A stretch of 64,000 nucleotides of DNA from Pempheris klunzingeri (lineage: Eukaryota > Chordata > Actinopteri > Acropomatiformes > Pempheridae). A model generated the notes under the pieces. The model was given only the letters and a program-made list of their open reading frames with translations, searched no databases and was not told the origin of the DNA. Where the stretch lies: contig NC_092016.1 of assembly GCF_042242105.1 (NCBI RefSeq), positions 9,562,501 through 9,626,500 of the forward strand, read 5' to 3'. Of this stretch, positions 1 to 16,000 are shown piece after piece (within the stretch, counting starts at the first letter, position 1; each line of letters opens with the position of its first letter). The position numbers and the translations under genes are program-made.

Positions 1-218
1 CCAGAAACAGAAGGCAGGGCAGATAGTGCATCAAGAAGAGGTTGAGACCACGAAGCAGTTCATTTGCTTTCAGGGATCATTTTCTTGCAGGCGAGGGCAA
101 AGAAGTGCTGAAACCATATCAATTTCAGTTTCAAATGAGCCCTGGTGGTTATGAGCAGCCAAGATTTAAGTCCATTAAAACAGAATGAGTGAGTGACAAT
201 ATTTCACTGCATGTCTCA

Positions 219-2946
<2,728 letters not shown>

Positions 2947-3689
2947 CGGCGACTGAGAGATGAAGTGACGCATAAGCTGCTGAGAGCCTCCAGTGGTCAA
3001 AGCGGAAAAGTGTGCTGGAGGAAGCTGAGCCAATAATGAGCTATTAGACAATCTCCGTGCAACAACTTGATCCGAGAGGAGGGAGACGATTCTCCTCTGT
3101 CCCGAGGAGCAAAAACTTTTATCATCAGTTTTTTTTTGTTTTCTGCAGGGAAACTTAGATTTTGGGACAAACTGTAATAGCAACACAATCCCATCGCTCT
3201 CTGTGGAAGGTTGAATGCTCTTTTATTTGACCATCATGTCCTGATATATGTCCTGCAAAAGCTGCACTTCGTGCTAGAATCATCACTTTCTCCGAGTCTC
3301 AGAGTTTCAGGTTACCTGTCTGTGCGCGCACCTGTGACTGCAGCGCCACGGTGAGACAGGTGTGTGTCACCTCTCCACCCCGAGTCCACCCTGCCAAACG
3401 CTCGACACCTTATCTCTTAATGCGGGTAATGTTTTTGTCGTTTGCACAGGTAGCGTTTCCAATTAGATTCCCGGAGTTGATCATTAATGGTGCGTAAAAC
3501 GCGAGTATATTTGGAGACGGGCGTAGATCTGAGTATCCAAGCAACAAGCCCAGAAACACTAAGCCACATTCATGGGAGTGAAAGGTGGATTTTAAAAGCA
3601 CCGCCGCTGGGTTTTGTTGACATTTTGTTACAAGGACGTACACTGCGTTTTATCCGAAGAAACACAAGTGGATTTCTTGTGAGGACATT
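2947..3689. promoter_or_regulatory. Head-to-head promoter interval between METAP2 and the C3orf20-like gene
   Basis: The two start codons point away from each other and are 743 bp apart. The interval holds no other convincing exon. It contains a locally GC- and CpG-richer patch at about 3300-3400 (for example TGTGCGCGCACCTG), which fits a shared or back-to-back promoter. Transcription start sites cannot be placed from sequence alone. Confidence 0.5.
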
Positions 3690-6600
3690 ATGACTTCTTC
3701 CGGTGCGCTGACAGGACTCAGGACTGGCCCTTTGTATTTCTTTGACCAGGTGGGCTAATGATTCATGTTGCTGCCTGTGGGTTCAAAGGAACAGCAGGAC
3801 ATTAACCGTGTAATTCACCTCTCTGCAGCCAACAAAAAGAAAGTCAATCAAAGGGGCACGAAGCAACATTTTGCATTTTATTATTGCAAATGAAGGAGAG
3901 CAGTTAGAAGATGCAATACAAAGGTAATTCAGTTCCCAAATAGCTACAAATTCTTTGTTTCTCAGGCCTGTGTCTAATAATTGTCCTCGTCTTTCTCACA
4001 GTAGTCGAGATAACGACCACAATGAAGGTAAGCCTGATGCTTCATCTGCTGTCGGTGCTGCACTGAGCAGAAAGGACGTCGATCCGATGGATGCGTACAA
4101 GCGAGCAGCCCCTCTGTTATTAAATGAACTGGCTCGCCTACTTTCACAGCATAAGTGGACTGAGAGGGCATGTATCCCTCGAGGGATTGTAAATATCCTG
4201 AATTACTGCTGGCAGGATCTGACTGCAGGGGCGGAGCACTTGAACCGTCCAGAGCAGCCTGTCAAAGAAAAGCCCAGAGGTTCCCTGAAGTTGGACGAAG
4301 CTCGATCCAGTCAGGAGATCGATAAAGACAAGAGGGAGGCAGGAGAGAGAAACCTGTGTGCTGTGGAGAGTGCAGGTCCCTCTGCGAGAAAACCACAAGT
4401 TCGCTCTAATCCACACATGAAAAGGGACAAACACAACTCCAACAGAGGTAAATTAATCTCTGGGTCACAGCTGTATGGAAGCTCATTTCTGGCAGCAAAG
4501 AAAAATAACTAGGTGAAAGATTAAAATACCTAAAATACTCATGGTATGCCAAAAGACACACAAAGTAAAAATCATTGTGTTTCTAAAATGAAAAAAATGA
4601 CTTAGTATCTCATAATTTTCAACTATTTTGTTCCATTTCACAGAAGTGTGTATTTAAAGGTATTAATGGTTAACATAACATTTATTAATGCCTTCAGGAT
4701 TAATTATATCCTTGTGCAGAAACTTGCTTTGGCAAAACCCCTTTAATAGGTTTTACTCCATTTATCTCCCTGAAAAGGGTTTGAAAAGCATCTGGACCAA
4801 TATATATATTATTGATATATTATTACTCGATATATTATGATTAATATAACTAATAACTGGGTTATTAGAAAGTGTGTAAGTCACTCAAAAAGGCCAGGTG
4901 TCTCTCACTTTAGTTAATAAATTCTTTGCTAAATACAAAGACACTACAAGAGGAAATACATCAGCCAAAGGGGTTTAAAAGTGGTAACTCAAAAGTAGGT
5001 TACAAATAGCTAATAAAGTTTGATTAACCATTAATTAAGCCTTTAGTTACAGAAAAAAAAAAAAAATGCATTGCTAGAAAATGCTGGTGTCATAAGGTCA
5101 TAATGTCACTTACACCATCTTTAACTGTAAGCCATAGTTAATGTAGGTAACAGACAATTACAATAAGAGTAATAAGAGTGAAAAGCCATTAAGTAATTTC
5201 TCATGACCTTTTAAGACTGAGCCTGAGGGCAGCTTTAGTTGCAGGTTAATGGAAGTGCGGGGATTAGTTTACCAGATAGAACAAGGTAGCTGGTAGCTGG
5301 GCACAGATGTACTGCTGCCTGTTCAGTCAGTTACGGAGGTATTGAGTTACATTATTAAGTTCCTTGATGTCACTGGTAGTGACTCATACATGGCCAGTAT
5401 TGTACATACAGGTCAATGTCCGACCTCAGGCGACACACTGACTGAGCTCTATATTTTCACTCCCCAACAGCTAACAGCTCCACAACTATGAGTTTCACCA
5501 TCTCATCCAAAAGCTGTGCAGATCCAGGTAAGACTGATGCATTATGTTAATGATGGCCGTGTCAGTGGTTGACTGTCTCACAGCGGTGGTCCTGCTGTCT
5601 TAGCTGGATGTGATTTGTGTCCAGGTTGGATCATCCAGCCAAAGCAGCCCTCCTGTGATGAACCTCATGAGATCAGTCTGTGTCAGTGGGTGGTGGAGCG
5701 GCTCCGGTCTTCAAGAGATCCTGAGTGTGTTGTTAACCTTTTCCTGCTGCATTTAGCTTCTAGCAAACCTGTGACACATTCGGGTTTAGATTCCAAAATC
5801 TCTTAATAATCACATTTTTCTAGGATGTAAATATCAAGTGATGGGTTGGTCACTAAATAACTATTAGATGCATTAGCATGGACTTAGAAACAGATATTCA
5901 GGGTGTCCAATTTGGCATTGAATTTGAATTTAGCATCACCAGCAGGTCAAAGTTTCAATCCAGTCTTGCCCGTGGCACACGAACAGCTAGACCAGACTAT
6001 CAATTAGCCATTTTAATGACTAATTTAAGATCATCCCTCTCTGTTTTGGGGATTGATGGTTTTCAGTATAGATGAGAAGTAACATACCCTTCGCACCAGT
6101 ATATGTTTCATTTTGCAGTGTAAATCCCCAAAAGTGCTGAGTCCTATTTAATAGCCTGTGAGGTCATTTTTGTAAGCCAAAAATGTTTTTTTCATCTTGA
6201 ATAGAAAATTGCAAACAGCCGAGGAGGACCTGGACAAGTCCGTCATACTGTGTCACTACAGTGATGCAAAGGCAAAAATGAGGGATGAGAGAGGCAAGAG
6301 AAAGGCCCAACCCTCCGCTCTAATCAACGGGATGCCCCAGATACCAGAGCTGAAGCACCAGGGTCCTGCACGGCAGAAACTACACTACAGGATCGACGAC
6401 GGCTCCTCGTTCATATAGTACCCTTCTCCCATCATGTTTATTCATAACTATTTTAATTCTAGTGGTTGCAAACACAGTGCACAGCATATGGGAAATGTGT
6501 CACTGCAGCTGACCTTCTGACCTTTGACTCTGCCTTCTCAGCTACCCCTCTGGTTGTATGGCAGTATGCCAGAGCCACTCAGGACTGCCCTGTGGAGGCT

Positions 6601-9600
6601 TCTACACCAACGTCTTCAGTGACAGCGATTGTCCTGTTATTCTGGCCACTATCACAGCGTTTGGGCATGGGGCTGTTACACACCCCCTAAGGTGAGTTTA
6701 GTGCTGATATATGAGAATATCTGCTTGGATTAAAAGGTCACAGGTGTATAATCTCATGATTATGATGATCCCATGTGAAATGATAGATCCTGTGTTTTTG
6801 GAACTTGACCATGACACAAAGTCATGATATATGCTTTATGTATATGCTGAGTTTGACCATTTGATCAAAAATATCTCTCCTGTGAATGTGGTCTATAATT
6901 ATGTATTCGTGACAGCTTCAATGATATATAAAAATCTAATTCTTCCTTATCTTTTCCTCCAGCTCTGCCATTACAGCAGTGTGGGACCAGGATGGTGGAT
7001 TCATATGTGACCATCATGGGAACGTAACGAAGGAGTGGAGCTGGCAGACAGGCTACACACCGAGGGAGAAGATTGTTATACAGGTGCAGCCGCAGTGCTG
7101 GAATAGTGACTGGCAACAGTACATTATGAACGAAGCATCTCTCCGTGGAGTTAGATATTCGTCACTTCTCTTCCCTCACTGTGTCAGTGTCTAAACTACT
7201 ATACATGCCAGAGGTAATCTCCAGGCAAGAAATACATTCAGTGACAAAGCTAGTCAGAGGGACTGAGAATGTGGAGGGAGCCTGTCATGTGAGATAATTG
7301 TGATATGTGCATATGGGAAATGTCACATTTAGAGGAAACAAAGCCGTGCATGTGAGGTCTGACGCATGACCTAATGATGAGCAAACACTAACCGTCTCTG
7401 ACAGGACCGAGAGAGGTTTTATAGCAGGCCTATATAACGTCCAGATTAGATGGCCATGGATGAATTCACCAAAATTTAAGGGTGCTCACAATACTGACAG
7501 AATCTTAAAAGATTGTTTCCATTTTAAGGAAGCCGGTAAGTAAAGAAAGAGGTTTTTCTCTCCCACAGTTGTCGGATCTAATCTCTGTGAGGCTGCTCAG
7601 CGGTACTTCTGCCACGCTCAGCTTCAAGTGTAACAACGAAAGTGTTCAGCTTCCTCTTTCTGCCCTGTCTAACAGTAATCAATCAAGCGAAATGGTGAGA
7701 TTAAGATTAACAGATAGATGACAACAGAAAGTATTAAATGTATCAGAAACAATTCTATTTACATATTATGTCTGCTCTGCATTGACAGCCTTGTTTGCAA
7801 ACTGAAGAAAGATTTACCTCCGATGCTGCTCAAGACCTCCTGCTGGCGAGGAAGACGACAGAATCTCCTGCTGTGGTTCTAGAGAGCAAGAGGAACCTGA
7901 CGCTAACACCTGTAATAGCCTTTTTATTACCATATGACGACATGAATTGGTGGACACAAAACCAAATAAAAAATATATGTGGTTTACTTTTTGAGCCTCT
8001 AAAGGTTCTGAAGGTGCTTTCACTAAGTCACTTTGTATGAAACAGCTTCCTAAATGTCTTACGTTGCTTAATATTATATACTCTACCATGCGAGAAATGA
8101 TGTATGGCAGGTGTCTGTGTGCTCCCGGGAGGTCTTCCAGATGGTCAGAGAGGTGGAGGGGCTGGATGAGCCGTCAGCACAGCGGAGAAGAGGAGGACAT
8201 GTTGGCAGGGAGCTCAAGAGGCTTCAGAAGAGAGCACAAAACACCCTGGATGACTGGCTGGCGTATTATCGTGTGGCCATTGGTACCTACCTGTGCACAC
8301 AGCCTTTCAAGCTTTTCTGAAATGTGCTCAAACTGCAACCAGTGGGTGTGATGTACAGTGCATTATGAGTTATTAAAGTATGTGGCGCAAAAAAAGTAAC
8401 GGAGAGACAATCTGACCCCTTAAGGTTGTTTAGAGTGGTTCAGTGAAGCAAAAAGTTACAGTATCACCTCATCTTGCAAACTCAACATTATTGAATAGTT
8501 CCATCAGGATCTTGTTCACGGTCACTCGTGTCACTGGTTGTCTGTGTGCATTTCTGAGCGACCTCTTCCTCTCCTTCAGGGATCGAGTGTCCTGACATGG
8601 AGAGGATGCCAGATGCCCCACTGAGGACCAGGCTGAGGAGAGAAGTACAGTCAGCTCCTCTGCCCTCTCTGAACCCCCCTGAGCGGGCACATAGTAAACC
8701 AGTCCAGCCTGGGGAGGGCAGGAATGAGTTACAGGAGCTACACAGACATTTGCCAGCACCAGCAGAAAGACCTCTGGACCCATACGTCAAGCTGCCAAGG
8801 TGCACACGTTAGACCAATACACACAGGCCCAAAATGTCTGACCAAAGGCCAACAATTTTACATGTCAAAGCAAATTTCACTATGTATCCTTAATCTAATG
8901 AGAGACCAGTGATTTATTTTGTTATGATGAGGTAAACATGCTGTTTATTGATGAGTTTCACGTGCTTGTCCTCTGCTAGGCTGCATTATGTAACCCTAAC
9001 TAAAGGGCAGTTCCACTGTTTTGGCCTGTATTTTGCCAGGACATCAAAAAAGCGGACAAAGGAGGAGCCCTGTGTCACACAGATAGGACCCATTCAAATT
9101 TATGGCAACTTCACACCTGAGTAAGACCCACTTGCTGTGAGACATGAATAACTCAGTCGAATGTTATTGTGTAGAAACTGACATTTACTGCAGTTTATAA
9201 GAGCAAGAGTATTTTGACAATGACAGCTTCACTATCCCTCCTCCCCACACTGCCAGGTCAGTGATTATTCCAAACAGTCCAGATTTGCAGCCCTCGTGTG
9301 TCACCCGCTGTCCAGCCCGGCCATCGCTCACCCCCTCCTCCCCCCTCACAGTGTGCCCTCCTCTGCTGAGAGCGGCCCTGCTGGGGGAGGGGGGACGCAG
9401 GAGGTGCTGCTGCAGCGCCACACTCATGCCAGTGGTGACAGATATGGAGTACGATGATTTCGTTATGGGCCAGCCTGCACACAGTCAACAGATCCTGGTG
9501 GTGTGTGTGACTCCGCCGTGCCAACCTGTCAACACACATGCAGTGGCTGACCAGGATGTGCTGGAGCAGCTTCACAGGAGGAGGAACAAGCATAGAACCA

Positions 9601-11338
9601 TGCCGTGCACTCAGGTGTGAAATAACTAAACGCAATAATAAAACACAAGAATTCTTTCTAATTTCAGTTACCTGTTAAGTACCCTGTATATACCCATCCA
9701 GGCATCATTATTGTCTCAGTTCTAGTGTGTGCTTGACTTTATTGGAGTTAAAATAACAGCAAGTTCAGTAAATGTGCCGAAATTCCTCTGGATACTGATT
9801 CGCATTTTACAAGGACAGCACAGCTTTGCATAGAGTACAAAACACAGGGTCAATGAAAGACGGACTACAGTCAGCAGGTTATTGTACAGGATGTATTTCT
9901 GAAAACCAGGTTTTGCTTTTGTATTTAGTGCCAGATGGATTCATTTCGCCTGGTGAGGTATGAGATGTCAACAGGGAAGCCCAGCTGTGGAGAGGAGAAC
10001 ATCCTGCTGCAGCAGCGACACAACGCTGCTCCTGGGATGGTCCTGGTCAGTAAACTCACTGCAGGCTTGGCTAAGGGCTGCAGCCTCTGCTCAGTGCATG
10101 TTTTTATAGCTCCCACTGGGTGGCAGCAGCAGTGCTCGCCTGGAGCAGAGGAGGCGATAGCATGGGGGCGATGGGGTGAGGAGGACTAGAGTAAGGTGCT
10201 TTCAAGAACCCCAGACATCTATTAGAAGAGTACTGTAGGCTGACAAGCAGTGAGTGATGATGCCTCTTAATTACAAAAGGGGGCTCTAGTTTTTAGCCCA
10301 AAGTCACTGATTTTTGCTGTGAGATGAAAATCCCTCCGCCAGCCCATAAATCAAACAGACATTAATAGAACTATAGTGACCTGAAACAGTATTTGCACTT
10401 AAACACATTAGGCCAAGAGGCCTTACCCAGAAACACAGATTAAGCATCTGTTATTATTGACAGGATATTGTATGGTCTAGGTTCCTCTATTACGAAATCT
10501 AAAATTAACCGTATGACTGATCTGAGTTATGTTGTGAAAAGATAGATTCAGCATGATGTTGCACACCACTTCTCTGTAAACGGAATAAAAACTACACGGA
10601 CAAATTATATTTAGATATCACAACGAGAACTGCAGTATGAGTGTTTTCCATTTTCACACACATAATGGAAATTCTCGTTGTCACTGTGATAGATGTACAT
10701 GAGAGGGAAGCTGCTGTTTGTGGGCTACATATTCACTGGTCACAGCTGCTCAGTCATGGACCTTCAAAAGCAAATCTCCAGAACCAGGGGAGACTACAGA
10801 TTAGGTCTGAGCCTCCCTTCAGACTACAAGCTCAGGTACCACTGCACTATAAACACTGTGAATGCACTGTAAGGAACAGAATCATCACTATAAATTATTT
10901 TGTCATTACCAACCAGTGATTTAGTGTGAATGTAAAGGGAATAAATACAGTTTTCTGTCATTTCCTTGCAGGGATGCAGTGAATACGCCTGCAGCCACAG
11001 ATGCACACAACTCACAAGATGCAAAATTAAAAGGAGGAGGGGACATACCGCTGACTGCTTCAGTGGAAAAGGAAAAGGCCAATGACAGGTATGTGACTGG
11101 AATAATATTCTACATAGATTCCTGCAAATTTGCTGAAATGTAACTTGATGATTCTCAGCATGATCATGTTCCATAATTTATATGTTGCCTTCTAATAAAA
11201 TCTTCACCACCTTTGATTTTCGCCCTGCCAGTGTTGTAAATTAACACACTGTTAAAGATTTCTGACTGAATTAATTATCTGTCTTCTTTCCTGCACAGAA
11301 AAAGCAACCGGGCTGCTGAAGTATCACACCGACATTAA
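3690..11338 (+). CDS. FAM194-domain protein, C3orf20-like
   Basis: Function unknown; the family is named for its FAM194 domain (ERICH6, ERICH6B, C3orf20). Exons: 3690-3749, 3829-3923, 4002-4447, 5471-5527, 5625-5706 (or -5724), 6205-6417, 6542-6691, 6963-7083, 7569-7694, 7789-7911, 8111-8282, 8580-8799, 8980-9120, 9257-9614, 9929-10045, 10693-10835, 10972-11088, 11299-11338. All are GT-AG, phases chain throughout, and the total is about 926 residues against roughly 900 for human C3orf20. An N-terminal helical block (APLLLNELARLLSQHKW then IPRGIVNILNYCWQDL) comes first. The FAM194 core (residues about 310-400) has DGSSFIYYPSG, GGFYTNVFSD, ILATITAFGHG and DHHGNVTKEWSW. A conserved C-terminal block has GKLLFVGYIFTGHSCSVMDL. 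No signal peptide or membrane segment is seen. Its position beside FGD6 and NR2C1 supports C3orf20 over ERICH6. The middle exons (8580-8799, 9257-9614) are less certain. Confidence 0.75.
4548..5470. other. AT-rich intron 3 of the C3orf20-like gene
   Basis: No exon or recognisable element is seen. The sequence is AT-rich, with a TATATTATTGATATATTA-like palindromic stretch at about 4800-4850 and an A14 run near 5054. Confidence 0.6.
10113..10127 (+). promoter_or_regulatory. CTCF-like motif (CCACTGGGTGGCAGC)
   Basis: It differs at one position from the vertebrate CTCF consensus CCASYAGRKGGCRSY, reading on the plus strand. It lies in a C3orf20-like intron about 2.4 kb upstream of the FGD6 start codon. 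Occupancy is not known. Confidence 0.45.
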
Positions 11339-11405
11339 CGTCAGAAAGACTTTTGTATCAAACTGAAAAAGACTCCAGCACTTCCTCACGTTCCTGTCAT
11401 CACAC

Positions 11406-11411
11406 ATTAAA
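11406..11411 (+). terminator. Candidate poly(A) signal ATTAAA of the C3orf20-like gene
   Basis: ATTAAA occurs 68 bp after the stop codon and is followed by TG-rich sequence, giving a short 3' UTR. Confidence 0.5.
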
Positions 11412-12526
11412 CATGCTCCAGTGACGGGATAATATCTGCATCGGTTCACTTGTGATTGATAAAAAAAACCAAAGTCTCCAAAATGTAGGTTAATTTGTCA
11501 GGTTAATGTGCAATCAAACTGCAAACGCTTCACTGCTTACTGTGCATGCTGCCGCCACTGATTGTCCAATCTGTTACTGAAATGCAAAATGTCTCACAAC
11601 TTCTGTCCGTTAAGTGTACACTGAGGACTCTTGGAGACTTCAGGGCTAAAGATCAGAGATAATCAGTGACTGCTGCTGTTTCAGTGTTCTGTCATTAATG
11701 GGCTTTTCATTTAATGTGTATCCACCGAAATACGTATTGTATTTTTTGGTAACTCTAAAAACACCAAACGGCCCAGTGCTGTGTTTTCTTGTTTTTAATC
11801 TAATGTCTTGGATCTTGATAAGCTTGTCGTTCATCTCCTTTCCTTCCTGTCAGCCGGGGCTGTTTTCCTGTAAGTGGCTGATTAAACAACCTGCTGACTA
11901 AGTTAAGGAATTATGAAAGTATCACTGATGAATGAGTTTTACTTCCACAACTATGTTACAAATGCAGCTTGCAAAGAATCAGCTGGCTCCCACTCATATT
12001 TCTAACTTCTTAGTCATGCGAGTTAACATTAGCAGTGATGATGATCTATGTGGAAAAATATGTGTGTGACACTTGAAAATTCCTGTGTGATGATGAGCAA
12101 CCATATGGTCTAAATGCAGTTGAGCAGAAATGTTGATCTGATCGGGAATATATTGCAATTCACACAGCTATGACCTACCATCAAAATATTCAGGGTTTTC
12201 TCTCACACACTTAAGACTTAGTTAATCTTATACTTGTTTATCACAGTTACGAGCCTTTGTTCAGGCAGGTTGTGGCTCCTGAGGACCTCTAGTGGTTCGT
12301 TAATGGAAAGAAAAAGGAAGCTGACTGGTGCAGATCACTGGCAGGCGGCTCCAGTGAGATTGAACTGCAGGATCACATGTGTTGCTCGGACTTAACAGGA
12401 GAAAATCTCGAGTTCTGACTCATCTTGAGTGGACATCTTGCAATGTATGTGGACACAAACGATGATCTGTTTCCGTTGCGCTGATTTATGAGAACTGACA
12501 AGAACAGAAGCGAAGTGAGTGAAGCG
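11412..12526. other. Intergenic interval and presumed FGD6 promoter/5' UTR
   Basis: No coding exon is seen. The last 200 bp before 12527 probably carry the FGD6 5' UTR, since the first coding part of FGD6 ends in a consensus donor at 12540. The sequence CCTCTAGTGG at 12284-12293 is a partial CTCF-like core in minus orientation. Confidence 0.5.
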
Positions 12527-13011
12527 ATGATGAATTCAGGTAAGTGACTGGAAAAACTCCAAACTTGTTTGTTCTGCTCGTGGTAGAGACTGCGTGGTCT
12601 CACCTGACTAGAGAAATAATAAAAACACAAGGCGGTTTAGTTACGGTGGAGCCGTGCATTTATTTATTTGTTGCTTTACTTATTTCTGAGTAACATCGCA
12701 GACGGACATTGTCAGGCAAAGAAAAGCAAAGCCACAGATGTTGTGTATATACTGTAGGGCGTCTGCCTGCAGCTGGTTTGCAGCCCACTTCCCCGCTCAT
12801 GTCTCTAAATGTATGGGTTTAAACAGTTAAATTAATACGTGGATTCACCGTTTCAAGATAGAAACTACAGAAGGTATTAAACAGACTGTGTGCATGTGTA
12901 TCTAAAGACATCTGTGTGTAGCCTACAGGTTGATAAATGACTATTGGGATTTTAGAAACATTGCAATGTGGTCATCCAGATAAAACATCTGTCATTTAAC
13001 TCGTATGTCAG

Positions 13012-13078
<67 letters not shown>

Positions 13079-16000
13079 ACCTCTTCTCATGAAATGATTG
13101 TGACAATGTGATTTATTCTTGATAAATAAAGTGTTTATCTTCTCAACTTTATTGATCAAACTCTTCCAAACATTCACAGTGAAACTTAACCTTTGCAAAC
13201 TGTGTATTAAGGTTTTAACAAAATTGGGGGTATTGAACAATTATTCCAACTTTATGGGCAACAGTGTATATATGTATATATGTACAGCATATTTCACTCA
13301 TCTTCCTGGCTGTCAGTCAATGGCTGATAGTGCCCGGAATTTCCAAATCAAAGTTCATTACAATGTTTTTGTCTTATTCAGCAAGCCACAAACTATTTGC
13401 TTGCTGAATAAGGAAATATATGATTGGCTGAGAGACTCTCTTACTGTCAGCATGCAACTGTTTTGTCCACCACACAAGATTTTAGGACACTGGCTCAGCC
13501 AGATGTACCAGTTTGCGTGACTCTTCTCCGAGCAGTGCACCCCCTCCTCCATTTCTGTCCCACTCTTCATCTCCCATCTGCTCCTCCTCCTCTGTCTGTT
13601 GACATGGGCCATTAGCCAGATTACAGCGCTGTTGTATGGAGTGGCAAACAAATGCCATGTGATATTTGAAACCCCGCAGAGAGGGGGTGTAGTACTTAAC
13701 AGGAGTTTTCTACTAAGCTGTCACTAGGTTGGGATCAGTGCTACAGAGCAGAAGAGTTAAATAGTGAGCTCTCATTCGGGTGACATCTGTCAGACAAGTG
13801 AAAATGCATCAAATATACCATCTGGATTAGACCAGATTAGATCCATAATCTTTTTCCTGATTTTTTTTTTTTTTTTCAGCCTATAGGAGGTTCAGATAAC
13901 TGATAACAGATAAATTCAAGTGCATATCTTTTGTTTTCTTTCCTCAGGCATGCCCAAACCACCTGTGGCCCCAAAACCAAAGCTTGCCCAGCTGCAGAGG
14001 CCAGAGCTGCCTCCATCAACCCCCAGAAGGGACGGCCTCTCGCTTCCGTCTCCTGGGACACAGAGAAAAGTTAAACCAGTGCTGGCCCCCAAACCCTGCC
14101 TCTCCAAACTCACCACTGCTGTGGAATCCAAACCACTCGCTTCAAAGAGCCTGCACCAGACATCTAGAATAGAAACCCCACGGATTGAAGGCCTTCTTAA
14201 CTCCCAAAATGGAATACAGCAAGAGAACAAAAAACCGGATTGGGATTATATTATTCCTATTTGTCTGTGTAGCCATGAAAACTGCATGTGCATTAGGAAC
14301 ACTAATGCAAACCTGAACAAAATGGAGACAGACTTGAAAACGTTGCAGAAAGGTAAAACTGAAGAAAACAGAAAGCTTCTCCCAACATCTAAAGGTACTA
14401 TGGACAACAGCAGAGAGAAAACAGACAGTGCTAAGTACCAAGTGATGAACACTGCTCCAAACCATAAACCTCTTCAAGAAACATTTACTTCAGACAACAA
14501 TCACAACACAGACATCAATAATGTGACTGTCAGGTTGTCCCTTCCTCACAGAACGTGGAGCGATGAGGCAAATGGTAACGTAACACCTCTGAGCGCACCT
14601 GGGCCACGACCAGAGGAAGATACTCTTGGCTCTGAGCAAATATCTTGTGCGTCCCAGCCCAAATCAGTGTCAGCAGTACCTAGGAAGCCCGTCCCTGTGC
14701 CTGTGCCACGGAAACCGAAGACGGCCGTGCTGGTCCGCCAGGAAAAGGTGGAGCAGGAGAGGGAAGGGATAGTGAGTCAGGAAGGGAGAGACATGAACGT
14801 CGACAAAGTGAAGATGTCATCAGAGGGGAAAGGCAGCACATCACTGTCTGTCAGTGTACCTGTTCTATCTGTTGGAAAAGCCTGCGCTGTGCCAGCTCCT
14901 CCGCCCAGGAAAAAGCCGTTTCTGTCTGCACCTGAGAAACCACCACCCTCTGCTCCTTTGACGCTCCCAAAGGATGTCCAGGAGGAAGACCTGGGTTGGG
15001 ACAGCAGAGATGAGATGGAGGTGTCGGTTGATAAGGAGGACGAAGAGGAGGAGGGCAAGGAAGGAACGCATGTTCAGGAGGCAGTCTACACTGACTTCAC
15101 GCGCAGTCCTCCGTCTAGCAGCTCCATTAGTCAACCAGAGGTGAGCCAGCCTCCGGCCATCACTGTGACAGTAGAGGATGTGGTGGTCAAGGTAGCTCCC
15201 AAGAAGCCCCAGAGACACAGCAGCCCGATGGCGTGGATGCAGAAGAATGAATCCTCTGAGGAGAAAGAAGAGGGGGAATTAGGTGATAATGAGAGAAGGC
15301 AGGCTTCTCCTATACAAGATTGTGTTTTAAAGGAGAGAGTAATGAGGAAGCTGCCTCTGCCTTCAGATAAGAAAAACAGCAGAAAGCTCTTAACAGCTGG
15401 ACCTATCAAGCCTTCTCCGTCCAGCCTGGGCAAACAGAGAGCCAAGTCGTTCTCTGCTGCTGACCTCATACGCTCTGATGGACAGAAGAGGAACTCTTTC
15501 CGGAAACTGCTGGACTTGAAGCTCTCAGTGAAGATGTTTCCCAAGCTAATCATCAAAGGAGGCCCGAGCCAGGACTGCACTGACAATGAACAAAGCGTGG
15601 ACCCCGTCCAAGACGGATGGCACAACTTCCACGAGCATCTCAGGGCTGAACGTAAACTCTCCTGCCCACTGATCGGACCAGAGCAAAACGTGGACGGAGA
15701 TGAGTTTTCTTTTGGAAGAGAAGAAGATGATTACTATGAGAACATTTCTTATTATGAGGAGATACCAGACTACATGAATGTGAATGTGGGAAGGGCAGTG
15801 ACGTCCCCTCTGGCTTCTGTCTCACAGCCTACAGCCTGGCAGAGCTCAATGTATAATGATGACAACATTTATGAGGAGCAGGAGCCATATATGTCCTTTG
15901 AGAAAGACACTGGACTCCAGCGGTGTCGGGCATCAACAGACTATGAGAGGTAGATTATGACGGCTTGTAATTCTTTCTCTGTGTCATACTTCTCTCAGCA

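Noticed and set aside
4021-4035. Consensus-like donor (GAAG|GTAAGC) inside a C3orf20-like exon
   Set aside because: The reading frame continues cleanly for another 420 bases with family-like sequence, and no partner acceptor is needed.
9258-9635. 125-residue antisense ORF
   Set aside because: Shadow of the plus-strand exon 9257-9614; no family similarity.
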